Origin: Mermis nigrescens
Taxonomy: Eukaryota; Nematoda; Enoplea; Mermithida; Mermithidae
DNA: 64,000 bases
NCBI GenBank assembly: GCA_036768485.1
Contig: JAVLUZ010000270.1
Location: 372,001 to 436,000 of the forward strand
Direction of reading: 5' to 3'
Numbering within the stretch: position 1 is the stretch's first letter; every line of letters begins with the position of its first letter. Shown in pieces: positions 45,869 to 52,323 of this stretch. The notes beneath the pieces were generated by a model. It did no database searches. It worked only from the letters and a program-made list of their open reading frames with translations, and was not told the origin of the DNA. Both the position numbers and the translations under genes were made by a program.

Positions 45869-46133
45869 AATTTGCAAAGTTTGGAATATTTTTTGTAAAG
45901 TTTGGAATATTTTTTGTAAAGTTTGGAATATTTTTTGTAAAGTTTGGAATATTTTTTGTAAAATTTGGAAATAATTTTACATGCTTAAGCATAGTACTTT
46001 TGTAAAGTTTGGAATATTTTTGTAAAGTTTGGAATATTTTTTGTTAAGTTTGGAATATTTTTTGTAAAGTTTGGAATATTTTTTGTAAAGTTTGGAATAT
46101 TTTTGTAAAGTTTGGAATATTTTTGTAAACTTT
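45869..46133. repeat. 22-bp tandem array between convergent genes
   Basis: About eleven copies of tttgtaaagtttggaatatt with small length changes, broken once at 45975-46005. It fills the whole space between the stop of the ORF at 45547-45867 and the stop of the TBP gene (46140). Very A/T-rich; could insulate the two convergent transcripts. Confidence 0.9.
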
Positions 46134-46139
46134 GAAATA

Positions 46140-46658
46140 TTATGTATCTAACCTGCATTTCTCAAGCATTGTCGAAACTATTTTATATGCTCTGTGCAAC
46201 TCATGCTCCTGTTTTGCACCTGTAAGGATCAATTTTCCGCTTGTGAACAGCAAAAATGTTATATTTCTGAATTTGTATATTAAGCCAGGAAACAATTCCA
46301 CTTCATACATGCATTTTCTTTTCACCAGCTCATAAAATTCGCAAAGATTAATGCGGAACCCTAAATTAGCAGAGCCTACAAACATATGGGGTTTCACCTT
46401 TAAATCATCACTCCTAGCATTTAATGCATCTACAGCTGCTTTTATAGCACTTTCACCATCTTTCACTGTTTTGGCTCCAACACATACAATTTTACCTGAT
46501 TTGAAAATCAGTAATGTTGCCTGAGGTAGTCGAAATACAATTCCTGGAAATCTCAAATAATTGTATTGTGCGGTCTTTGGTAATTTCTGGTATATTTCTT
46601 CGAGGTTAAGCGTATGGGGCAGTGCTGTAGTCAGTAAAATATTTTGTATAGTCACCAT
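46140..46658 (-). CDS. TATA-binding protein (TBP) homologue, 172 aa
   Basis: TBP is the saddle-shaped DNA-binding factor that nucleates transcription at TATA boxes. This protein spans a TBP core with its two direct repeats: lobe 1 RFPGIVFRLPQATLLIFKS then GKIVCVGAK (residues 36-63), and lobe 2 ELFPGLIYKFRNITFLLFTS then GKLILTGAK (121-149). The motif VGSANLGFRINL (94-105) joins them. The four phenylalanines that kink TATA DNA are present (F37, F52, F123, F138). Both lobes carry FPG, a symmetry more like archaeal TBP than animal TBP. Start set at 46658 (MVTIQ), 29 nt from a minus-strand TATA box; an upstream in-frame start at 46718 would pass through that box. No introns; inside the Polinton between two element genes. 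Confidence 0.93.
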   Translation of the reverse strand: MVTIQNILLTTALPHTLNLEEIYQKLPKTAQYNYLRFPGIVFRLPQATLLIFKSGKIVCVGAKTVKDGESAIKAAVDALNARSDDLKVKPHMFVGSANLGFRINLCEFYELVKRKCMYEVELFPGLIYKFRNITFLLFTSGKLILTGAKQEHELHRAYKIVSTMLEKCRLDT

Positions 46659-46661
46659 TTT

Positions 46662-46671
46662 TCTATAAATA
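46662..46671 (+). promoter_or_regulatory. TATA box for the packaging ATPase
   Basis: TCTATAAATA, 32 nt before ATG 46704. Lies in the 5' leader of the divergent TBP gene. Confidence 0.78.
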
Positions 46672-46685
46672 CTTCCTGATAAACT

Positions 46686-46697
46686 TATATTTATACC
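46686..46697 (-). promoter_or_regulatory. TATA box for TBP
   Basis: GGTATAAATATA on the minus strand, 29 nt before the TBP ATG at 46658. Interleaved with the ATPase box in a 45-bp bidirectional promoter. Confidence 0.75.
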
Positions 46698-46703
46698 TAA
46701 AAC

Positions 46704-47366
46704 ATGATGTTCCAACATCCTTTCACCTGCCTTGTTTCAGGACCAACAAAGTCAGGCAAAACAACATTTGTCAAGCGATTAATTGAGAATAGAGCATGCC
46801 TGATTGATACTAAAATTAAAAAGATTTGGTGGTGCTTCGCAGAAAATCAGCCTCTTTATAAAAAATTAAATGATGTTTCATTCATAGAAGGGCTTCCTGA
46901 TTTTAATTACCTAAAACAATTTAGTCATGTGCCTCAACTTTTGATTCTCGATGATCTTATGCAACAGAGCAAGGGTAATGCCCAGATTGTGCAACTTTTT
47001 ACAAGGAGTTGTCATCATTGGAACATTAGCATTATACACATTGTTCAAAACGTTTTCTTTGATGGTCTAAGAACTTCACGCATCAACTCTGATTATATAG
47101 TTTTATTCAAACACCCTGCTGATCAGTTACAGGCACAAATGCTTTCCAGACAGCTCTATCCTGCCAACGCTAAATATTTTCTAGAAGCTTATTCTGATGC
47201 TACTTCTCAGCCACATGGTTACCTTTTAATTGATCTAACTCAAAATGCTAGAGATGAGCTGAGGCTTAAAACAAATATTTTTAGCAGGCATCCAACTGTT
47301 TATATGCAGAAATCTATAAATACTAGTAGAGATATTGTGACAAAAAAATGGGTAAAGAACGATTAA
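46704..47366 (+). CDS. FtsK/HerA-type DNA-packaging ATPase (220 aa)
   Basis: Genome-packaging motor of the Polinton/adintovirus virion. Walker A GPTKSGKT at residues 13-20 and Walker B LLILDD at 79-84, followed by a sensor-like segment (IIHIVQNVFFDG, with Q and N in the usual position). Length matches the A32-like ATPases of this group. The C-terminus QKSINTSRDIVTKK is encoded by the TATA box of the next gene, so coding and promoter overlap. The next ORF starts 19 bases before this stop. Confidence 0.9.
   Translation: MMFQHPFTCLVSGPTKSGKTTFVKRLIENRACLIDTKIKKIWWCFAENQPLYKKLNDVSFIEGLPDFNYLKQFSHVPQLLILDDLMQQSKGNAQIVQLFTRSCHHWNISIIHIVQNVFFDGLRTSRINSDYIVLFKHPADQLQAQMLSRQLYPANAKYFLEAYSDATSQPHGYLLIDLTQNARDELRLKTNIFSRHPTVYMQKSINTSRDIVTKKWVKND
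47313..47325 (+). promoter_or_regulatory. TATA box for the 116-aa core protein
   Basis: TCTATAAATACTA inside the ATPase coding end, 25 nt before ATG 47348. Confidence 0.78.
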
Positions 47367-47698
47367 CACGCAATATTGGTTGTTTACATCTCCTAAGTCA
47401 AGCAAAAAAACCTCAAAGAACCGCTATTATAAATACTGCCAGCAAAGATCAAATCCTTTGTCTCTGTGACTGTGCAAACAACTTTCTGAATGGTAATATT
47501 CCTTTCGATAAAAAGGATATAAATAAACTTCGAAGATATCAGAATCAAATTAGATACCTGGCAAACAATAAGCAGGCGACTACAAAACAAAAGAAAGATA
47601 TTATAATACAGGAAGGTGGTTTTCTTCCTCTTTTACTTACTCCCATACTTACAATAGCTGGTAGTTTATTAGCTGATGCAATAGCTGGTAGAAAATGA
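47348..47698 (+). CDS. Small basic virion-core-type protein with hydrophobic tail (116 aa)
   Basis: A basic lysine-rich protein (KKDINKLRRYQNQIRYL, KQATTKQKKDI) ending in a glycine-leucine hydrophobic tail (GGFLPLLLTPILTIAGSLL). This architecture is common next to capsid genes in Polintons and adintoviruses, where related ORFs are compared with the adenoviral core peptide; the role (DNA condensation or membrane action) is inferred. Its TGA overlaps the ATG of the following gene (ATGA, 47695-47698). Confidence 0.75.
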   Translation: MGKERLTRNIGCLHLLSQAKKPQRTAIINTASKDQILCLCDCANNFLNGNIPFDKKDINKLRRYQNQIRYLANNKQATTKQKKDIIIQEGGFLPLLLTPILTIAGSLLADAIAGRK

Positions 47699-48261
47699 AA
47701 CATACTGAAAAAATGATTCTTATACCCGCTGAAATCAGCGAGCGGACTAAACCTATTGATGTTGTGCTAGATTCCTTGGATAATGAATTGCAAAAAGTTT
47801 TGCATAGCAAACGTATAGCTCCTGAAATAAAACTCATGAAATACAATCAGGTGCTTAACAGATTTAAACGACTATATGAACAAAAGCAGCAGCCATATAG
47901 AGCTAGTATAGTTGACAATACAAAGAATGCATTGAGTGATGAAGATGTGCTTGTTGGTATGCCAAAAAATCAGATCCCAAAGGCAAAACTCCTTCTTCAC
48001 TACATTCGTACAAACCCATTTATTGAAATTGAGCCTAATGGTGAGCTTGTGATAGATGGCAATAGAATTGAAGGCTCAAACATTACAGATTTAGTTAATG
48101 ATCTTGCACGTGAGCGTAAGAAAATAAGCAGGCACCCTGGCACAAAAGAATTGCTGAAAGTGTTTAATCGTACAAATGTTCCACTGGAAAGTATAGTAAA
48201 TAGACAAGGTAAGGAGATTTTCGCTGCAGGTGGGGAATTCGACTGGGATGAAAGTCTATAA
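47695..48261 (+). CDS. Conserved Polinton virion-associated protein (188 aa)
   Basis: Resembles an uncharacterised protein commonly found beside Polinton capsid genes. It has an N-terminal helical half (VVLDSLDNELQKVLHSKRIA, KYNQVLNRFKRLYEQ) and a second domain IRTNPFIEIEPNGELVIDG followed by SNITDLVNDLARERK. No catalytic motif. There is no TATA box of its own; it begins in the ATGA overlap with the preceding ORF, suggesting termination-reinitiation. Its stop lies in the next TATA box (CTATAA). Confidence 0.78.
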   Translation: MKHTEKMILIPAEISERTKPIDVVLDSLDNELQKVLHSKRIAPEIKLMKYNQVLNRFKRLYEQKQQPYRASIVDNTKNALSDEDVLVGMPKNQIPKAKLLLHYIRTNPFIEIEPNGELVIDGNRIEGSNITDLVNDLARERKKISRHPGTKELLKVFNRTNVPLESIVNRQGKEIFAAGGEFDWDESL

Positions 48262-48267
48262 ATACTT
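48255..48267 (+). promoter_or_regulatory. TATA box for the 149-aa core protein
   Basis: TCTATAAATACTT; overlaps the stop codon of the preceding gene; 38 nt before ATG 48303. Confidence 0.78.
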
Positions 48268-48302
48268 ATCACATATAATTTATTCAAAACAAAATTACAA
48301 AA

Positions 48303-48752
48303 ATGCACGTTCAATTCAATTCTAACGATTACAACATTTGGTTGGACTACTACACAGGGCAGGCTGCCCAAACAGGCTATGGGTTGGAAGGGTATAAAGG
48401 CATCCCATACCAGCGGGGCGTAGGTCTTGGCAGTTTTTTCCGTTCGCTTTTTAGAATGGCAGTCCCAGTTTTGCAGTCAATTGGTAAGCGAGTTGGAAAA
48501 CATGCTCTAGTTGCAGGTTCAAACATAGCGTCTGATTTGGCCCAGGGAAAACCGCTTTTTGAGTCTACTAAAGAACACTCAAAGCGAGAAGCTGCTCAAT
48601 TGTTTGATGAAGCCTCTCATGCCCTTCAGCAGCAGCAAGGAGAGGGTCTTGGTAGCCGCCCAAAGTCTATAAATACTAGCATGATAGATGCTTTTTCAAA
48701 ACAAAAAAATGGCTCTCGTAAACGGAAAATCTATCCCCAGTACCAAGACTGA
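48303..48752 (+). CDS. Amphipathic minor virion protein (149 aa)
   Basis: The N-terminal part leads to a conserved glycine-aromatic and amphipathic segment, IPYQRGVGLGSFFRSLFRMA then PVLQSIGKRVGKHALVAG, a pattern seen in small virion proteins of Polintons and adintoviruses and reminiscent of membrane-active adenoviral minor proteins. The C-terminus is basic (GSRKRKIYPQ). Residues KSINTS near the end are encoded by the TATA box of the major capsid gene. The last 44 nt overlap the major capsid ORF. Function inferred from position. Confidence 0.72.
   Translation: MHVQFNSNDYNIWLDYYTGQAAQTGYGLEGYKGIPYQRGVGLGSFFRSLFRMAVPVLQSIGKRVGKHALVAGSNIASDLAQGKPLFESTKEHSKREAAQLFDEASHALQQQQGEGLGSRPKSINTSMIDAFSKQKNGSRKRKIYPQYQD
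48666..48678 (+). promoter_or_regulatory. TATA box for the major capsid protein
   Basis: TCTATAAATACTA inside the preceding ORF, 33 nt before ATG 48709. Confidence 0.8.
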
Positions 48753-50001
48753 ACTGGACCTTTTTACGGTCCCTCCTACTCAAGTAGTGATAAAGCGTGG
48801 TTTTTGGCATGAAATTCAACCTACAAATCCTATTACTAATGAGGGACCATATGAATTTAGAGTACCTCCTGATCCACATTACATTCAGCTCAATAAAAAC
48901 TACATTTACATGCTACTGAGAATCAAAAAACCAGTAGTTGCTGCTGGAGCAGCAGTGCCTGACTATGCGCCTATCAATCTTATTGGTAAGACTTTCTTTA
49001 AGCAGGTAAAATGCTTTTTAGGAGGCAAATTAGTTTTTGACAGCTCTGATAAATATGCATATAGATCGTATTTTGAAACCGAATTAAATTATGGGTATGA
49101 TGCCAAGCATTCGCATTTGCAATCTGCGCTGTACTTTCACGAAGGTGGAAGTGATGTTGACACAAAAGACAATGAAGCTTTCAAAAAACGTTCAAAAATG
49201 TTCAAAGATGAAAATGTTGTGGAAGTTGCGGCCCCACTGCACATTGACATGTTCTTGCAAGACAGATATTTAGTTAATTTTACCGATTTCCGCCTAGAAT
49301 TACACAGAAATAATAATGCATTTGTTTTGCAGTGCTTTGAGGATGTCAGCCTTGACTTGAAAGTCTCACAAATGAAATTTTTTATTCGAAAAGTTGAGGT
49401 TTTGGACACTGTGAATTTAGCTCTTGAGCAAACAATGCTTTCCTATACAGCAAAATATCCCATAAGGAGAGTAGCTTTGACTAATTTGCACATTTCAAAT
49501 CCTGCTAGAGAAACGCCCAATTATACATTGTTTACTGGTCAGCTGCCTAGGCGTATAGTGTTTGCTTGTGTTGAAGGCAGTGCTTATCGAGGCAATCTAG
49601 CAAAATCGCCTTTCAACTTCAAACCGTTCAGCATAAATGATGTAAAAGTAACGTGTGGAGGTATAACGTATCCTGCTTACCCACTCAGCATTTCATTTAA
49701 ACATGACAGGTACTTGCAAGCCTATACTCAGATGTTTGATGCATTAGATATTGGGCATGAAGGTAATTTTATTAGCAGAGAAGATTTTAAAACAAGTCAC
49801 TGCTTCTTTGTGTTTGATTTGACTCCTGATGCGGATGATGGAGGACACTGGGACCTAGTTCGTGAAGGAACAACAAGCATCGCTGTTAGGTTTTCTGAGA
49901 ATTTACCCGATTCTGGCATTGAAATCATTATATATGCTGAATTTGATAACTTAATAATGATTGATAAAAACCGAAACACGTTTCATGACTATGATGCATA
50001 A
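48709..50001 (+). CDS. Polinton major capsid protein, double jelly-roll (430 aa)
   Basis: Matches the Polinton major capsid family, often left in databases as F54H12.2-like uncharacterised proteins: PYEFRVPPDPHYIQLNKNYI, YFETELNYGYDAKHSHLQSA (diagnostic LNYG-DAK block), HIDMFLQDRYLVNFTDFRLE, and a second beta domain ending in IIIYAEFDNLIMIDKNR. Length is typical for a double jelly-roll hexon-like subunit. Start set at MALVNGKS (48709), 33 nt from its TATA box; the frame is open for seven more codons upstream without an ATG. The protease ORF begins two bases after the stop. No frameshift. Confidence 0.93.
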   Translation: MALVNGKSIPSTKTELDLFTVPPTQVVIKRGFWHEIQPTNPITNEGPYEFRVPPDPHYIQLNKNYIYMLLRIKKPVVAAGAAVPDYAPINLIGKTFFKQVKCFLGGKLVFDSSDKYAYRSYFETELNYGYDAKHSHLQSALYFHEGGSDVDTKDNEAFKKRSKMFKDENVVEVAAPLHIDMFLQDRYLVNFTDFRLELHRNNNAFVLQCFEDVSLDLKVSQMKFFIRKVEVLDTVNLALEQTMLSYTAKYPIRRVALTNLHISNPARETPNYTLFTGQLPRRIVFACVEGSAYRGNLAKSPFNFKPFSINDVKVTCGGITYPAYPLSISFKHDRYLQAYTQMFDALDIGHEGNFISREDFKTSHCFFVFDLTPDADDGGHWDLVREGTTSIAVRFSENLPDSGIEIIIYAEFDNLIMIDKNRNTFHDYDA

Positions 50002-50003
50002 AC

Positions 50004-50420
50004 ATGAACACTATTGAAATATTCAAAATTCTCAAACATAATAATACATTTGCAGGCGTTTTCCCAATAGATCGTCTGCCACCTATAAGAACCTACCCTG
50101 CGGCTCTAGTTGTAAATTTGGACCCCAGTGAGGAACCAGGATCACACTGGATCGCAATTTATTTTCAAAATAAGAAGCATTGTAACTATTTTGACAGCTA
50201 TGGCTTAGAACCACCTGTGCAATTGCATAAATACATTTCTGATAATGCGCTCTCATTTACATACAATAATATGCGAGTACAAGAGCTTTTCTCAATCAGC
50301 TGTGGTCATATGTGTATCTACTTTTTGGTCTGCATGAGCAAAGGCATAAGTTTCACAAACATTGTTCTATCTATGCGCAGTGAAAAAATTTATAAATATT
50401 TCAATAAACTAAGGTTATAA
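50004..50420 (+). CDS. Adenain-like cysteine protease (138 aa)
   Basis: Capsid-maturation protease of the Ulp1/adenain clan. The catalytic set is visible: H48 in PGSHWIAIYF, D64 in NYFDSYG, Q93, and C100 in ISCGHMCIYFL. Shorter than adenovirus protease, as usual for Polintons. It starts two bases after the major capsid stop and has no TATA box, so it probably depends on the capsid transcript. The TATA box of the next gene is embedded in its 3' coding end (KIYKYF). Confidence 0.92.
   Translation: MNTIEIFKILKHNNTFAGVFPIDRLPPIRTYPAALVVNLDPSEEPGSHWIAIYFQNKKHCNYFDSYGLEPPVQLHKYISDNALSFTYNNMRVQELFSISCGHMCIYFLVCMSKGISFTNIVLSMRSEKIYKYFNKLRL
50389..50401 (+). promoter_or_regulatory. TATA box for the minor capsid protein
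   Basis: TTTATAAATATTT, 26 nt before ATG 50425, within the protease coding end. Confidence 0.72.
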
Positions 50421-50424
50421 AAAA

Positions 50425-51204
50425 ATGGATATGAAACAGTTTTACATAACGCTTCCGAGCAATTCACAAGAAACAAATACTGCAGCCACATTTGTTACCA
50501 ATCTGCCTAGACAAATCGCATTAACTGGTGACTGGGAGGTTGGGTTAGCTGAAATAATTTATGCAAATACATGGCACAATGTTGCCGAGGAGCAGAATAT
50601 GATACAGTTTTATGACATCAAAAACAATGTGCGACAAAAATTGCTTATTCCTCGAGCAAGATATTTAAATATACATGACCTCATCCAAACCATGAGGAAT
50701 GGAATAAAAACGGTTAGCCAAATAGACAAATTTGATTACATGCAATATTTTGGCATAAAGTATGATGAAAATAGGAAATTTTGTAACTTAACAATCAATA
50801 CTGAATATATTCAAAGTGTAAAGCTGACAAAGCATTTAATGTATATGCTAGGATTTCTAGAGAGCCAGCTTAGCAATATAGATTATACTGTAAAAAAAGA
50901 ATTAAACATAGTTGCGCACCATTCACCCGACATGCTAGGTGGAATGCACAACTTTTACGTATATTGCGATATAGTTGAGCCTCAAATCGTTGGAAATGTT
51001 TTTGCACCGCTTCTGCAGGTTGTGAATATAGAAGGAAAATATATGGATATTGTTAATCACGCATATATTAGTCCACATTATATACCTGTGCTCAAAAAAT
51101 CATTCAATACCATTGAAGTGAACATTAAAAGTGATCAAGATAAACCTGTGCCTTTTGAATTTGGCAAAACAATTGTTAAAATGCATTTCAGGTATCGGCT
51201 ATAA
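50425..51204 (+). CDS. Polinton minor capsid (penton) protein, single jelly-roll (259 aa)
   Basis: Starts MDMKQFYITLPSNS and contains the family block FVTNLPRQIALTGDWEVGLA, then beta-strand-rich sequence ending KTIVKMHFRYRL. This arrangement and length match the Polinton minor capsid protein that caps the five-fold vertices. Intact. Followed by the broken third [YC]FW copy, whose open frame overlaps its last codons. Confidence 0.9.
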   Translation: MDMKQFYITLPSNSQETNTAATFVTNLPRQIALTGDWEVGLAEIIYANTWHNVAEEQNMIQFYDIKNNVRQKLLIPRARYLNIHDLIQTMRNGIKTVSQIDKFDYMQYFGIKYDENRKFCNLTINTEYIQSVKLTKHLMYMLGFLESQLSNIDYTVKKELNIVAHHSPDMLGGMHNFYVYCDIVEPQIVGNVFAPLLQVVNIEGKYMDIVNHAYISPHYIPVLKKSFNTIEVNIKSDQDKPVPFEFGKTIVKMHFRYRL

Positions 51205-51485
51205 ACATTTTATTATCACACCTGCTTCGCCTGAACAGCGTATCCGCCTTTGCCTTAGGCAGATACTTTTGGTCTAAGCTCAATGCTGAGTACAAACAAA
51301 GTTTAGTAGAAAATGATGCTGAGGCTATCAGCAATTTTACCAAACTTGTCAAACAATGTTTCACTTTTCGTGATTTGCCTACCGTAGCTAATCTGAGGCA
51401 ACATTTCAGCGAGCAAGCAAGAGAATATTATGCATCACGAACGATCATACAGCGGTGTAAAGTAGCGGTAGTGTCCCCCATCTGA
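51180..51485 (+). pseudogene. Small [YC]FW-motif protein 3, truncated and fused into the terminal repeat
   Basis: No ATG follows the frame opening at 51180. Recognisable sequence starts near 51207 (ILLSHLLRLNSVSAFALG) and has the core LGRYFWSKLNAEYKQSLVE and tail FSEQAREYYAS. It aligns with the ORF at 45547-45867 over about 80 residues. From about 51385 on, the coding sequence lies inside the right terminal inverted repeat, and the frame ends there at a TGA (51483-51485). Lacks a start and a TATA box, so probably not expressed. Confidence 0.75.
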
Positions 51486-52168
51486 CTCTGGGCCCCTGCC
51501 TGAGCGCGTGCACACAATTTTTCCTGGGAGCATTGTAAAAATTGGTATACTGTAGGTTGCGCGCTAAAATTTTGTATATAGCACACCTTATATATCTTAC
51601 CTCTGAAAGTTTGAGCTAAATACGCCCTATAGTTCTCGAAATATAGTACTATATGAGAAAGTGTAAAGTAAATCGATATACTGTGGGTACTTACTCCAAA
51701 TTTTTGTAATAATTCACAAATAGGGTATTCACCCTACTCTGAAAATTTCAGCTAAATCCGCCCTATAGTTCTTGAAATATAGTGCTATACGAGAAAGTGT
51801 AAAGTAAATTGGTATACTGTAGGCTACGCGCTGAAATTCTATGCGTAGCATGCCTCGCCTATATACATCATACTCTGAAAATTTGAGCCTGATCCGAGTG
51901 CTGGTTCTTGACTAACGCCTCTTCAAAAATAACCCCCGGGGTATTAACCCCTGGGTAATAACACCCGGGGTTACCCATGGAAATTTCCTTCTCCCTGGCC
52001 CTGGGCCCCTGGGCCCTGGGCTGGACGCGCACCCTCCCCGGGCAGGTCCGGGCACGCCGATTCTTGCGCCCTGAGAAAATCCAGGGCGCAGATTTTTACG
52101 TCCTCGCTCTATGTTATAACACAGGCTATGTTATAGCATTGCTCCCTAGGGACCCACGCCTTACTACT
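51385..52168. repeat. Polinton terminal inverted repeat, right (784 bp)
   Basis: Inverted counterpart of 42057-42709, with one extra internal unit of about 135 bp (three copies of the gagaaagtgtaaagtaaa block). Ends ...CCCACGCCTTACTACT. The inner 70 bases match the left copy with a single difference, so the repeats have been homogenised recently, although the middle sections have diverged. Confidence 0.92.
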
Positions 52169-52174
52169 ATCCAA
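52169..52174. other. Polinton target-site duplication, right
   Basis: atccaa, identical to 42051-42056. The sequence beyond (gggcaatgtgtaagcc ... gtgtaaactt) resembles the left-flanking minisatellite, showing the insertion target. Confidence 0.92.
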
Positions 52175-52323
52175 GGGCAATGTGTAAGCCTTGAGACTTA
52201 CTTTATTTTTATAATACTGCGCACTTTCTGATATATAACCGGCGCGGTTGACATACTGAAAAATGGGAAAACGAGTTTTTTTGCGTCCACCTCCAGAGTG
52301 TAAACTTCAAAACGCCAGAACTA

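Larger units (their letters stand above)
42057..52168. mobile_element. Polinton/Maverick element, 10,112 bp
   Basis: Bounded by inverted repeats beginning AGTAGTAAGGCGTGGG and a perfect 6-bp duplication. Gene order: truncated PolB (-), zinc-ribbon protein, small [YC]FW protein 1, integrase, small [YC]FW protein 2, TBP (-), packaging ATPase, two small core-type proteins, a conserved 188-aa protein, major capsid, protease, minor capsid, and a [YC]FW 3 fragment. It lacks the catalytic two-thirds of PolB and has a frameshifted integrase, so as it stands it is non-autonomous. All virion-module reading frames are open. Shorter than typical Polintons (15-20 kb). Confidence 0.95.

Noticed and set aside
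45869..46133. 22-bp repeats as CRISPR
   Set aside because: No spacers; contiguous A/T-rich tandem array.
46659..46718. Upstream extension of the TBP ORF to 46718
   Set aside because: It would place the start upstream of, and translate through, the minus-strand TATA box; the internal ATG at 46658 has the box spacing seen at the other genes.
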